DNA of 64,000 nt from Euonymus europaeus (lineage: Eukaryota > Streptophyta > Magnoliopsida > Celastrales > Celastraceae): the NCBI GenBank assembly GCA_963580455.1, contig OY756957.1, forward strand, positions 9,491,001 to 9,555,000, in the 5' to 3' direction. Every line of letters starts with the position of its first letter. The stretch's first letter is position 1. Both the position numbers and the translations under genes were made by a program. Below are positions 55,455-64,000 of the stretch, piece by piece. The notes below the pieces were generated by a model. That model did no database searches. It saw only the letters and a program-made list of their open reading frames with translations, and was not told the origin of the DNA.

Positions 55455-56419
55455 ATATATTATTTTTTATGCTGATGATCTTGTTTTGAAAAGTTCTAAT
55501 ATTTCTTTTATTATAGGTCCATTAGCCTCAAAATTTTCGCTTAAAGATCTTGGTGGTCTTTCCTATTTTCTGAGTATAGAGGCTGTTAGAACTCCCAGCC
55601 AACTATTTATTTTCCTACACAAGTATATATGAGAACTTCTTGAGCGAGCCAATATGTCTGGCTAGGAATTAGTGGACATTCCCCTTCCATCTTCTTTTCA
55701 TTTATCTGAACACACAGGCACAATGCTCTATAATGAATCAACTTTGTACTATCAGTTAGTTGATGGTCTTTAATATTTGTCTCTCACAAGGCTAGATATC
55801 TGCTATGCTATTAATCTTTTTGCTTAGTATCTTGCCGATCCATCCATGGGCCATTAGATAATCCTAGAACGACTCTTATGTTATTTAAAATGCGCAATTC
55901 ATCATGGTCTCTTATTTCACTGTGATAGTCGTTGCCTTCACCGTGCTTATTTCGACTCTGATTGGGCTGAAAATTTGGATGATAGATCGTCTGTTACCTT
56001 CTACATCATCTTCTTAGGACACAATCCAATCTCCTGGCGATCTAGAAAAGAACGTGCGATTGCTTGTTCTTCTACGGAGGCGGAGTATCATTCCTTAGTA
56101 GCAACTTCCTATGAAGTTGTATAGATCACTCACTTTCTTAGAGAACTTCATATGAATCTCCCTCAATGACCTCTGCTGTTGTGTGACAATCCTGGACAAC
56201 TCATCAAAGCCTAAATCATCTTCATTCCAAGAAGAAGCACATTGCTATCGATTTACATTTTCTTCGAGACATAGTTCAAAAGAAGGTTCTTCATGTTTAG
56301 CATCTCTCCACCAAGTATTAGCTTGTAGACATCCTCATTAGGTCTTTACCATGACCACAATTTCTACATTTATCACACAAGATCAGTTTACATGATGGCA
56401 CCCTGATCTTGATGGGGCG
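55455..56419 (+). pseudogene. Old Copia RT end and RNase H
   Basis: YIIFYADDLVLKSSNIS carries the catalytic box as YADD, then FSLKDLGGLSYFLSIEA. Further fragments read LSLTRLDICYAINLF-like, FDSDWAENLDDRSSVTFYII, ISWRSRKERAIACSSTEAEY and HSLVATSYEVV, the connection and RNase H parts, with many stops. It ends near a G-rich TTGATGGGGCG (56409-56419) beside the 3' LTR. Confidence 0.87.
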
Positions 56420-56620
56420 TAAAGAAACCATTTGTGAAATTGACTCTCCTAATTATTCTCCAAATCATACATGATATCAAACTGCTCTATTTCATTTGCA
56501 TTTATGTCAATATGATCGTTTGTTAAGGTCATAATCCTAGTACTAGATATACACTGACTTCTTGTAACTCTATTCACACATTGAAAAGTTTATACAATTC
56601 AACCCTTTTCTCTCTAATTC
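56420..56620 (+). repeat. 3' LTR of the old Copia
   Basis: About 200 bp resembling 40757-40962. Ends approximate. Confidence 0.68.
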
Positions 56621-57229
56621 GTTTAAGTAGATGCACACTCACATGGATTTTGCTTGAAGCAAGGAAATTCATCATTAAACTGAACATTGGATAATTGCCA
56701 CGGTTGATTTTTTTTTTGTAGGAGTTGATTAGGAGGGAGGAAGAATGCACAACATGAGTCATCTTGTGTGCAGTTCATGGCATATTGACAGTTGACTGTG
56801 ATAGTAGCTCTAGTTGTAACTCGGACAACCTAGCACTGGTTAATCTAATTTGTCGAAACATTGTTGAGAGTAGAGACTAGAAACTCATGTTAAATAACTT
56901 TTCCAGTCTAATTTACGTTTGTTGATTAACAGGTTACATAATATTATGAAGGATTATGCCCTACTTGATTTTGGCTACATAGTTTCTGCTAGGGTTTTAA
57001 AAGAAAAGGTTTATTTGTAGCGTATATATATACTGATTTGGTCTTGGGTATATAGATTGCTTGACTTGTTTCCGTTTTTGGAGTGTCCTTTCAAGTGAGC
57101 CATTGCTTCACTCACCACCATGTATATATAGAATTTTAATGACTATATTAATGATGGTGAATGAGATAATTAATAAATAAACTTGGGATGATCTTTATGA
57201 GATTGGAGAAATTTTCTTAAAATGTGTGG
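56621..57229. other. Flank of the old Copia, nothing coding
   Basis: No recognised family or repeat end found. The reverse frame 56574-56762 is a chance frame. Confidence 0.45.
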
Positions 57230-57790
57230 ATGAGTTGTGTCTAATAAATACCTTATTTAAGAAGAGAGAATCACATTTAATTTTTTCAGTAATGAACGTA
57301 ACTCTAGTAAGATAAATTTCATTCTTACGTGAAAGATATGTCGAAGATTTTTCAGGGACTGAAAAGTGATTGTGGAGAATTTTCTAGCCACACATTGAAT
57401 GGTAGATGAAATTGAGGTCCAGTTGGGAAAATGAAATTCAAGTGGGGAGAGATGCCGACTTGTATAAAAAAAGTAGCAAAAGAAGTACCTTGTGAGTTGA
57501 AGGGCCCTATACCAAAGCGAAATAAACATTGGTGGAATGAGAATGTTAAAAAAGTAATGAGGACTAAAAGAGAGTAATAGGAAGTTACATGATGATAGGA
57601 CTGAGAATTATTGTGAAACCTATAAAAGATCCAAAAAACATTAAGAAGATTATAGGATATAGATGTCACAAAGTATATACAAAGTTAAATACTATAGATG
57701 GAAAAAAATATTTATGAGCTATCTAGAACACAACAAAGGAAAACTAGAGATTTAAATCATGCAAAATGCATTAAAAATAGAGTGGTGTTA
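57230..57790 (+). mobile_element. RTE-type LINE fragment
   Basis: The stretch around 57510-57545 reads KRNKHWWNENVKKVMRTKRE, and later frames give DRTENYCETYKRSKK and TQQRKTRDLNHAKCIKN. These match the order of a linker between endonuclease and RT in plant RTE elements (a TWWWNEEV-like start and a RERKTRDLDQVKCIKDE-like end). Frames change often, and the RT proper is absent. The upstream part (57230-57500) is presumably the end of the endonuclease. Confidence 0.68.
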
Positions 57791-57819
57791 AATAACCCAA
57801 GTTTTTATAACCCAACATT

Positions 57820-58125
57820 AATCCAAGTCTACATGACATGTTTTGTAAACGTATGACATGAAAAATTAAAATTTTAGAAAATAAAATATCTTATTTAAAA
57901 TTTCACAACACATTTTTTTTTTGTTTTTTTTCCTTAAACGAAATTTTAAAATATTTTATCTCTTAAAATACATATTAATCCAAGTCTACATGACATGCTT
58001 TGCAAACGTATGACATAGAAAATTAAAATTTTAGAAAATAAAATATCTTATTTAAAATTTCACAACACATTTTTTTTTTTTAAACGAAATTTTAAAATAC
58101 TTTATCTCATAAAATATATATTATA
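57820..58125. repeat. 157 bp tandem duplication
   Basis: Units at 57820-57976 and 57977-58125 share ATCCAAGTCTACATGACATG, GAAAATAAAATATC and CACAACACATTTTTTTT with few differences. The T run varies in length between them. Confidence 0.93.
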
Positions 58126-58307
58126 TTTCAAAAAAAATTACATATCCAGAATCAACAAGTAAAGATCTATCCAACAAGATCCATCATTGATAGGTTTTAT
58201 TCAATCATTTTTAATTACATTGTTTTTTATAATAATCTGTGAATTACGTAGGTTTCAGTGTTTATTATAGATACTGATATGAGCTCATATATCAATTTTC
58301 AATCTGT

Positions 58308-58490
58308 AACCTAAACAATATGTGTTAAACTCTAAGGGGAAGGAATTCACTAAATCCTAACCTGCTCGTATATCGAATTTTCATGTTATAACCTAAGCAA
58401 TAAGTGTTATAAACCCCAAGGGGGACGAATTCGCTAAATCCTATCAGATTCGTGTATCGAATTTTCATGTCGTAACCTAAAAAGCTTAGA
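58308..58490. repeat. 82-84 bp tandem repeat, two units and parts
   Basis: Units begin AACCTAA at 58308, 58390 and 58474, and each contains GAATTC(A/G)CTAAATCCTA and TATCGAATTTTCATG. A partial unit precedes at about 58280. Confidence 0.9.
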
Positions 58491-58829
58491 TTTTCTACTA
58501 AAATCCTAAATATCACAAGTGCTAAACCCTAACTACTAAAACTTAACGGTTAGGGTACTCAACATTATTTCAATAAAAAAATAACAAATATATATTCTAC
58601 TATCATAGCGTAACAAAATTTCAATTCGTATAAACAGTTTACACATCACATAATTGAAAAAGCGCAATAAAAACTATTGACAATGGATTTTATTAAAAAA
58701 AAAATTACGTGTTGAGCTCGAATATGTAATTTTTTTCAAAATGTAACATGTATTTTTAGAGAAAAATGTTTTAACATTTCATTTATTAAAAAATAAATAA
58801 AAAATGTGCTTAACTATTTTTGAAAAGTC

Positions 58830-59480
58830 CAACATGACCCGCCTACATGGAGATTCATGGGACCTTTCCATCCAATGGTTAGGTTTCCTCGAAACACTCT
58901 CACCTCAAGAATTTGTCCGAGGGTACATTCAATACATTCTCCGAATTAATTTCGTCATTGGTTAAGACTTTCGATATAATATTTATACCTTAACAAAATA
59001 TATAACATAAATTTTTTTGACTGAAAAATAAAAATAAAAATAAAAAATGTTGGGAACCAAGATTAAATATTGTGGACTAAATGATATTGTCGTAAATCCC
59101 AATCCAAACAAATTAACATTTTTAAATCATACAATTTAAACACATAATCAAATATCACGGAAAAAGCACATTCTAAATAAAAACACATTATCACCATATA
59201 GCAAATAATAATCACACATAACAGAGACTCGGTTCCCGTATTTATTTGGGTAATTTATCATTTCAAACATACTATTAAATTAGTATGATTAAAAAATATG
59301 ATTAATTACCGAGAAAAAAGGAATCCTCATATTGAAGGCTTCATGTTAGATTTCATGAAACCCTTTTCCATCCAATGATTAGGATCCTATATAAATCATT
59401 TTCTCAAGAATCCTTTCGAGATGGCATCCAATGCCACCTAATCGGTTTCATCATCGAATAGACCTCAATATAATAATTAG
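58830..59480 (-). repeat. Minus-strand fragments of the Tat-like LTR
   Basis: CCATCCAATGGTTAGG and CTCACCTCAAGAAT (58870-58915), and CCATCCAATGATTAGG with CTCAAGAATC (59371-59412), are complements of CCATTGGATGG and ATTCTTGAGGTGAG at 37823-37867 in the LTR at 35945. Two incomplete copies are present in inverse orientation to that LTR. No ends were identified. Confidence 0.65.
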
Positions 59481-60649
59481 GGCCTTGATAAACAAATAAT
59501 AAACCACCCAAAACAAACTCAATTTATTTCATAGCAATACATCAGATAGACAAGCAGAGTTGAGCATTCGTCCATCCAAAGAAACAATAACTTGAAATCC
59601 AAATAAATTAATAATAATATTTTGTATAGACAAATAAAACTAGAATCCTTCAATTCAACGAGAAAGTAGCCTAACCTGAATGGCGTAATTGCAGATAGGA
59701 TGTCTTGAAAGACAGGAGTAATTGTAGGTGGTTTGAAATTCAAAACACCAATTTAGGTTAATCTCTAACCTGAATGGCGTTGACGGAAATTATTTACGCT
59801 ATAATTGTGTAAGTGTGATGGGCCAAAATGGGCTCAGGAGATGGGATATATAAGGCGAGGAAGTTGCGGTCGCACATCATTAGAAATGGACCAGTTTGGT
59901 TGTAGTCTACATGGGCTAGACAAAAGGCTAGCGTCGGGCCATTAATTTCAATAATATATTTGGCCTGGGTTTGTTAGTCAAGGAGGATATAAGACTTCAC
60001 CAAAGGAATACAGTTAATTTTAGTTAGTTACCTAATTTCGTGGAGCATGATATCACCTACATCAGCTCATTGTGGAGTGTGGGGGAATCATATTCTCAAA
60101 AGCTTGGCACCATTGATGCACATCATCGAAGCACATTCAAGCCATGATCCTAGTGGTTGAAGAAGATGAGACATGCTGAGAGGTTTTCGGGTGTGATAGG
60201 TGTGACATTATGGGTTGTTAATTCAAGGATATGAAAGAGTTATAAGAATGATGATAGATAGACGGAGCAAACCCACAACTAAACACACAACCAATCACAC
60301 AAATTGAGCCTAACGGCATAAATCTACTTTCTTTCACACTTTCTAGCTTTCAAATATTCTAGTTTTTTGTTGCTTACATTCCGCTTTTGTTCTTAAAACA
60401 CACTTACATGTAATCATTTCTTTCATCAATGAAAGATTTACAGTAGGGCATTTGCTTCAAGTAAAATTTCTAGTTAAATGATTTCTAGTGGATCTAGAGT
60501 TCCTTGAAGATTCATATTGAGATTATGAGTTCTTTTTTCTTCGTACAATCGTTTGATTTGAAGTCCAATTGCAAGTGCACCCACATTACAGATTGTAACA
60601 CTTTGAGGCTGACTACAAGTCTTTAGAACACTTGCAAAAATTTTCTGGT
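59481..60649. other. Unassigned repeat-like DNA
   Basis: No coding frame with known similarity. The motif CCTAACCTGAATGGCGT occurs near 59671 and again, as TCTAACCTGAATGGCGT, near 59765. Toward 60400-60650 the composition looks like an LTR leader, but no partner was found. Confidence 0.4.
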
Positions 60650-60653
60650 GACC

Positions 60654-61080
60654 CTAAGGGGCAGGATTGACTTTTTGGCATACTGAAGCCAAATAAAGCC
60701 AACAAATAGTATAGAAATTATCCAAAGGGCTCTTACCTTTTAAGATGCATGTATTTTTGTCATTATAGATCCTACAAAACCTCTTAGTAAAGAACACATA
60801 GAATTTTGAATCACACAAATATCTAATACTTATTAAATTAGTTTTGAGACCTTCAACATAAAGAACATTCTTTAAGATGCATTCATCAGAAGTTGTTATC
60901 ATGCTTTTACCTTTTAGTTCCACTTTACTACTCTCATCATAAGACTCAAAATATGTGAAAAAAATATTTGTTATATAGCTCATATGCCTTGAAAAACCAC
61001 TGTCTAGATACCAAGAATTTGTTTTGAATGTACCCAATGCTGTCTAGACAAACAAACACCTAAATTTAGAACTCTTGACC
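60654..61080 (-). pseudogene. Copia protease and GAG-pre-integrase fragment
   Basis: The 127-codon frame has TNSWYLDSGFSRHMSYI, where the family normally has WYLDSGCSRHMT, then ECILKNVLYVEGLKTNLISI and LCDSKFYVFFTKRFCRIYND. It ends NPAP at 60654, without the expected integrase. The protease D-S-G triad is preserved. Confidence 0.85.
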
Positions 61081-61700
61081 CATTGTTTCCTTCCTTAAGG
61101 TGCTTATATAGGTTGTTTTAACTCAAATATCTTTCTAGATAACCTATCAAGTAATTTTCTAGGTAACCTGTCAGGTAACCTTTCCGAAGTAGTATCTTCA
61201 ACTAATAATTGAAACCCATTTTGCACAATTTTCTTCTTGTGCACTTGCTCAACATAACTCCTTCTAGACATGTATGACTTAGACATTCCATACAGTTTAT
61301 GACAATGTGGATGGATATTTTCTTTGATTCCAAAATAATGATAAATGGGAATAAACCTACCTTGATCATACCTTTGTAAACTTCGCCTCTTGTAGAAGGA
61401 TTAATGATAGAATGGTTGAGTTATGTGGCCAAAACTATGAGAATTTTTGTACCTTGGCGTAGGAGGTGCTCTCACATTTTGAGCAGTCACCATATTTGGG
61501 ATGTTGGATTTTTGTTTTCTTGCTCCCAAGTTCATGAGATGGAAGAAACAATCTTCACAAAGGTTGGAGAGTTGTTTTGTGTACCAATTTGCGAACTTTC
61601 ACTACTATCATCTGCAAGTCGAAATGTCTCATTACTCAAACTTTGCATATCAAGTATTTTCTACAAATTATTAGAACCATATTAAAACTTAATAATATTT
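61081..61700 (-). pseudogene. Gag knuckle and linker, degraded
   Basis: The coding strand contains a fragment like PHCHKLYGMSK where a CCHC knuckle is expected. The ligands are incomplete. Sequence GRLPDRLPRKLLDRLSRK-like (61104-61200) contains the imperfectly repeated word RLPRKLLDRLSRK. Confidence 0.55.
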
Positions 61701-62870
61701 GAACAAACATTTTTCGGCATGTTTTTCTTTTTGCATTAGCCTCTGTGAAGTAGGCTATATTAGAGGCTACATTAGGTTTCTTCAATGCTTCTAGCTCAGC
61801 TATTTCTTCCTTCAAATCTTTGATTTCTTTCTTAGCTTTAGCTAATTCTTGAGATAAAAGTTTCTTCTATTTAACATTTGTGTGTCATTCTTTCTTAGCC
61901 TTGATGCACTCCTCTACCATGTCATCATAGGCAACCTGCAGCTCACTTATATCAACAAAAAAATCATCTTCTTCTAAGCATGTCTCTAATCTTTGATCAC
62001 TCAAGGTTATTGGAAATGCTACTAGAGTATCCTTCTTGTTATCTTCAAATTTAGTATCAGAATCTTCTTCATTATCATCGCTCCAAGTGGTTTGGTACGC
62101 CTTTGGCCTTTTGCCTCGATTTGCACACTATTGAGCTAAGTGTCCAATTCCTTTGCATTCAAAGCACTGAGTGAATTTTAGATCTTTGTTTTCTTCTCAG
62201 CCTTGTAAGATAAGGACTCATCTTTCTTTACTTTCTTTGGATTCATGTTCTTCATGAATTTCTTAAAAAAAATTCAAAGAGGCAACAAATCATCTTTAAC
62301 ATTGTTAGTTGCATCAAAAGAATGAAGATCAACCCCTTAAGATTTTTTTGGTTTAAGAAAACCTGCATCAAAAGTTTGTAAAGAGTCAACTAATTCTTCT
62401 ACCTTAATTTATCAATGTCTTCACATTCCTCGATCGCTTGAACTTTCACAATTAAAGATATGATAATTTTTCTTACCACCTTACTCGGTTTAAACGGTTC
62501 CCCAAAAGTAAATGAGAAATTGACTATGTCACTCAACTTTACTTAGAAGTCATCAAATATCTCACGCTCTTACATCTTCAGACCTTCAAAACCAGAAGTA
62601 AGTTTTAAAAGTTTTGAACATTTGGCCAGATTTGTGCCTTCATGTGTCAATTCTAATAAATCTCATGCTTATTTTGCCTTATCACAATGCAAGATCCTGC
62701 AAAACTCAGAAATATTCAAAGTGGAAAATAAAGTATTTGGTGCTTTAATATTCTAAGTTGCCTTGTCAAGGTCACCTTTAGTTCAATTTTCAGAAGGTTT
62801 ATGAATTTTGTTACCTTTTTCATCAATGGACTTAGGCTCACTATACCCTTTCACTATTGACATTCAAACT
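61700..62870 (-). pseudogene. Copia Gag of the minus-strand element, degraded
   Basis: The coding strand gives THEGTNLAKCSKLLKL, FCRILHCDKAK and KVVRKIIIS-like words, which follow the order of the Gag at 29997. Many stops interrupt it. The FDGSNYSYW start is not visible, so the Gag N-terminus appears deleted. Confidence 0.75.
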
Positions 62871-62889
62871 CGTTGATAAATGAAATTCA

Positions 62890-64000
62890 AATGAGATCTC
62901 CTTTGCAAAGATGTTAGTAACATCATACAAAATAATTTTGAAAATAAAGTAAACAAGAACACCACAATTTTAATGAGAAAACTCTGACTGGCAGAAAATC
63001 TCGTGTCTAAGCGACCAGCCTTTCAAAGCAATCCACTATGTGAATAAAAGTTTATAATCTATCATTACCTATGACTCGATTATACAAATTTACTCAGCGT
63101 ATGCTTTGAACCAAATCAACACGTCAATTATGATTTGAGATTTCTCTTGGTGCCTCCAAGAGTCTTTGAGCTTGAAGTAGGTTCCAAGTAACCTTGCGTT
63201 AACCTGTGTAGGTTACACCAGTCGTGCAAAAAATGTTCTTCTTCTTCCTCATTTAGATCAACTCGACAAACACAAAGAACAACACTAAAACATCAAACTC
63301 ACACTCTCTCATAACTAATATAGTTTTGCACTGCTCAAATAAACATGAAAGAGAGTAGAAAAATAAATACACGAAGCTCACATACTCTCAACCAAATCTT
63401 CTCTCAAACTTTGGTAAAAAAAAATTCATGGACAGGAGCTTTATATAGATGTCCTAAACTCCTTCTAATAGATGAGAATGTCAATCAAGATGTTATCCAG
63501 AAGATAACAGCTACATAGGATTAACATAAAAACTAACAAATATTTATCCCAATTAAATGGTTAGTTTTTTATCCAACAACTTATCCACAAGGAGTCCTTT
63601 ATCAAAAAAAATGCAAGAGAGTTATCTCTTGAATAAAATAATATCCAAACCAATTTTATCTAGATAAAATCATATTCGAGATCAATAAGAAATTGTATTT
63701 CAATGAAACACAAACATCTGCTAATTCAGATCTGGCTGTAAAGTAACCTCTCGAGCCTATTGGAAGCTTACCTGAAAGATACTGCAACCAAACAAATCCA
63801 GGGTAACCTCCAAAGTTTACCTAGAAGTTACAAATTAGCTTATCACACAATAAGTCCTATAAAAAGACAAACACATGTGATAATTTAATATTACCTTTTA
63901 AGAGTATTAGATAAGCACAACAAAGAGATAGAAGATAAACTCTCATGATAGATAAACCTATCCAATTAAGCCTAAAATATTTAATCGAGGTTATCTTATT
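62890..64000 (-). repeat. LTR part of the minus-strand Copia, running off the window
   Basis: The coding strand near 62945-63060 resembles the end of the LTR at 28898-29996: AGTGGATTGCTTTGAAAGGC against AGTGGATTGTTTTCAAGG, and GTGGTGTTCTTGTTTACTTT against GTGGTGTTCTTTTTCTTTTT. Beyond about 63100 the two differ. No LTR start was seen before 64000. Confidence 0.55.

Larger units (their letters stand above)
40757..56620 (+). mobile_element. Old Copia element interrupted by two younger Copia elements
   Basis: Short related LTRs lie at about 40757-40962 and 56420-56620 (shared CTCTCCTAATTATT, AATCATACATGATATCAAAC, TGACTTCTTGT). Between them plus-strand fragments appear in order: integrase (44226-45070), RT start (49926-50602), and RT end with RNase H (55455-56419). 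A minus-strand Copia separates the first two and a plus-strand Copia the last two. The gag end has been replaced by other repeats (40963-44225). Frames are broken throughout, so this is the oldest layer of the nest. Confidence 0.8.
60650..64000 (-). mobile_element. Copia element on the minus strand, related to 28898-40696, truncated
   Basis: Reading leftward from the window edge: part of an LTR (about 62890-64000), Gag (61700-62870), a weak knuckle and linker (61081-61700), protease and GAG-pre-integrase (60654-61080), and then the coding region stops. The Gag is close to that at 29997-30835, for example TGAAAGGGTATA and ACTAAAGGTGACCTT words on the coding strand. Integrase and RT are missing, so the left part is deleted. 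The right end lies outside this window. Confidence 0.82.

Noticed and set aside
58520..58560. Interstitial telomere repeat
   Set aside because: Only isolated AACCCTAA and its complement occur, without a tandem run of the plant telomere unit.
1..64000. tRNA, rRNA or small RNA genes
   Set aside because: No cloverleaf with the internal promoter boxes or other RNA gene signature was recognised by eye; a covariance-model scan would be needed to exclude them.

Overview
This is a 64 kb piece of nuclear chromosome from a flowering plant, most likely a eudicot. The evidence is one intron-containing plant DUF599 membrane-protein gene, a decayed FAR1-related pseudogene, and many plant-specific transposon lineages (a Tekay-type chromovirus, Copia elements, plant L1 and RTE LINEs, hAT and foldback DNA elements). 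I cannot name the species. The DNA is AT-rich and almost wholly made of transposable elements nested in one another. Only one ordinary host gene looks intact, at 21812-24164 (+).

Layout. 1-1150: FAR1-related pseudogene (-), perhaps with a 5' exon near 1526-1640. 2952-21327: a plant L1 LINE (+) cut in two by a Tekay chromovirus at 4832-17971 (TSD TGTGA). That element carries a 2.4 kb solo LTR inside its reverse transcriptase (11169-13581, TSD TCCAC) and a foreign Tekay-like LTR segment inside its 5' LTR (from 4948). 21812-24164: DUF599 gene, two exons. 25170-28506: a foldback element, then a hAT-like element (TSD CATCCAAC) holding a long-TIR element, which in turn holds a solo LTR (26060-27309, TSD TCTAG). 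28898-40696: a Copia element (+) with a UBN2-type Gag, whose interior is replaced by the 3' part of a Tat/Ogre-like element (tandem repeats, polypurine tract, 2.6 kb LTR at 35945-38507). Its right LTR holds another solo LTR (39331-40509, TSD GATGT). 40757-56620: an old Copia element (+) interrupted by a complete minus-strand Copia (45071-49920, TSD TCCTC) and a complete plus-strand Copia (50603-55449, TSD (A/C)TTGC), plus a Tekay-like LTR ending at 44225. 57230-57790: RTE-type LINE fragment. 57820-60640: tandem duplications and minus-strand Tat-like LTR scraps. 60650-64000: a minus-strand Copia related to the one at 28898, running off the window.

No element appears able to move on its own: every gag or pol region read shows stops, frameshifts or lost catalytic residues. 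The nesting order gives a relative chronology, and many insertion boundaries are resolved to the base by target-site duplications. I found no tRNA, rRNA, CRISPR or operon-like system. The most unusual signals are paired substitutions that keep a palindrome intact in both ends of the long-TIR element, an array of 49 bp repeats that grades into degenerate flanks, repeated hairpin units at 33018-33453, and a run of three perfect hairpins at 6989-7112.
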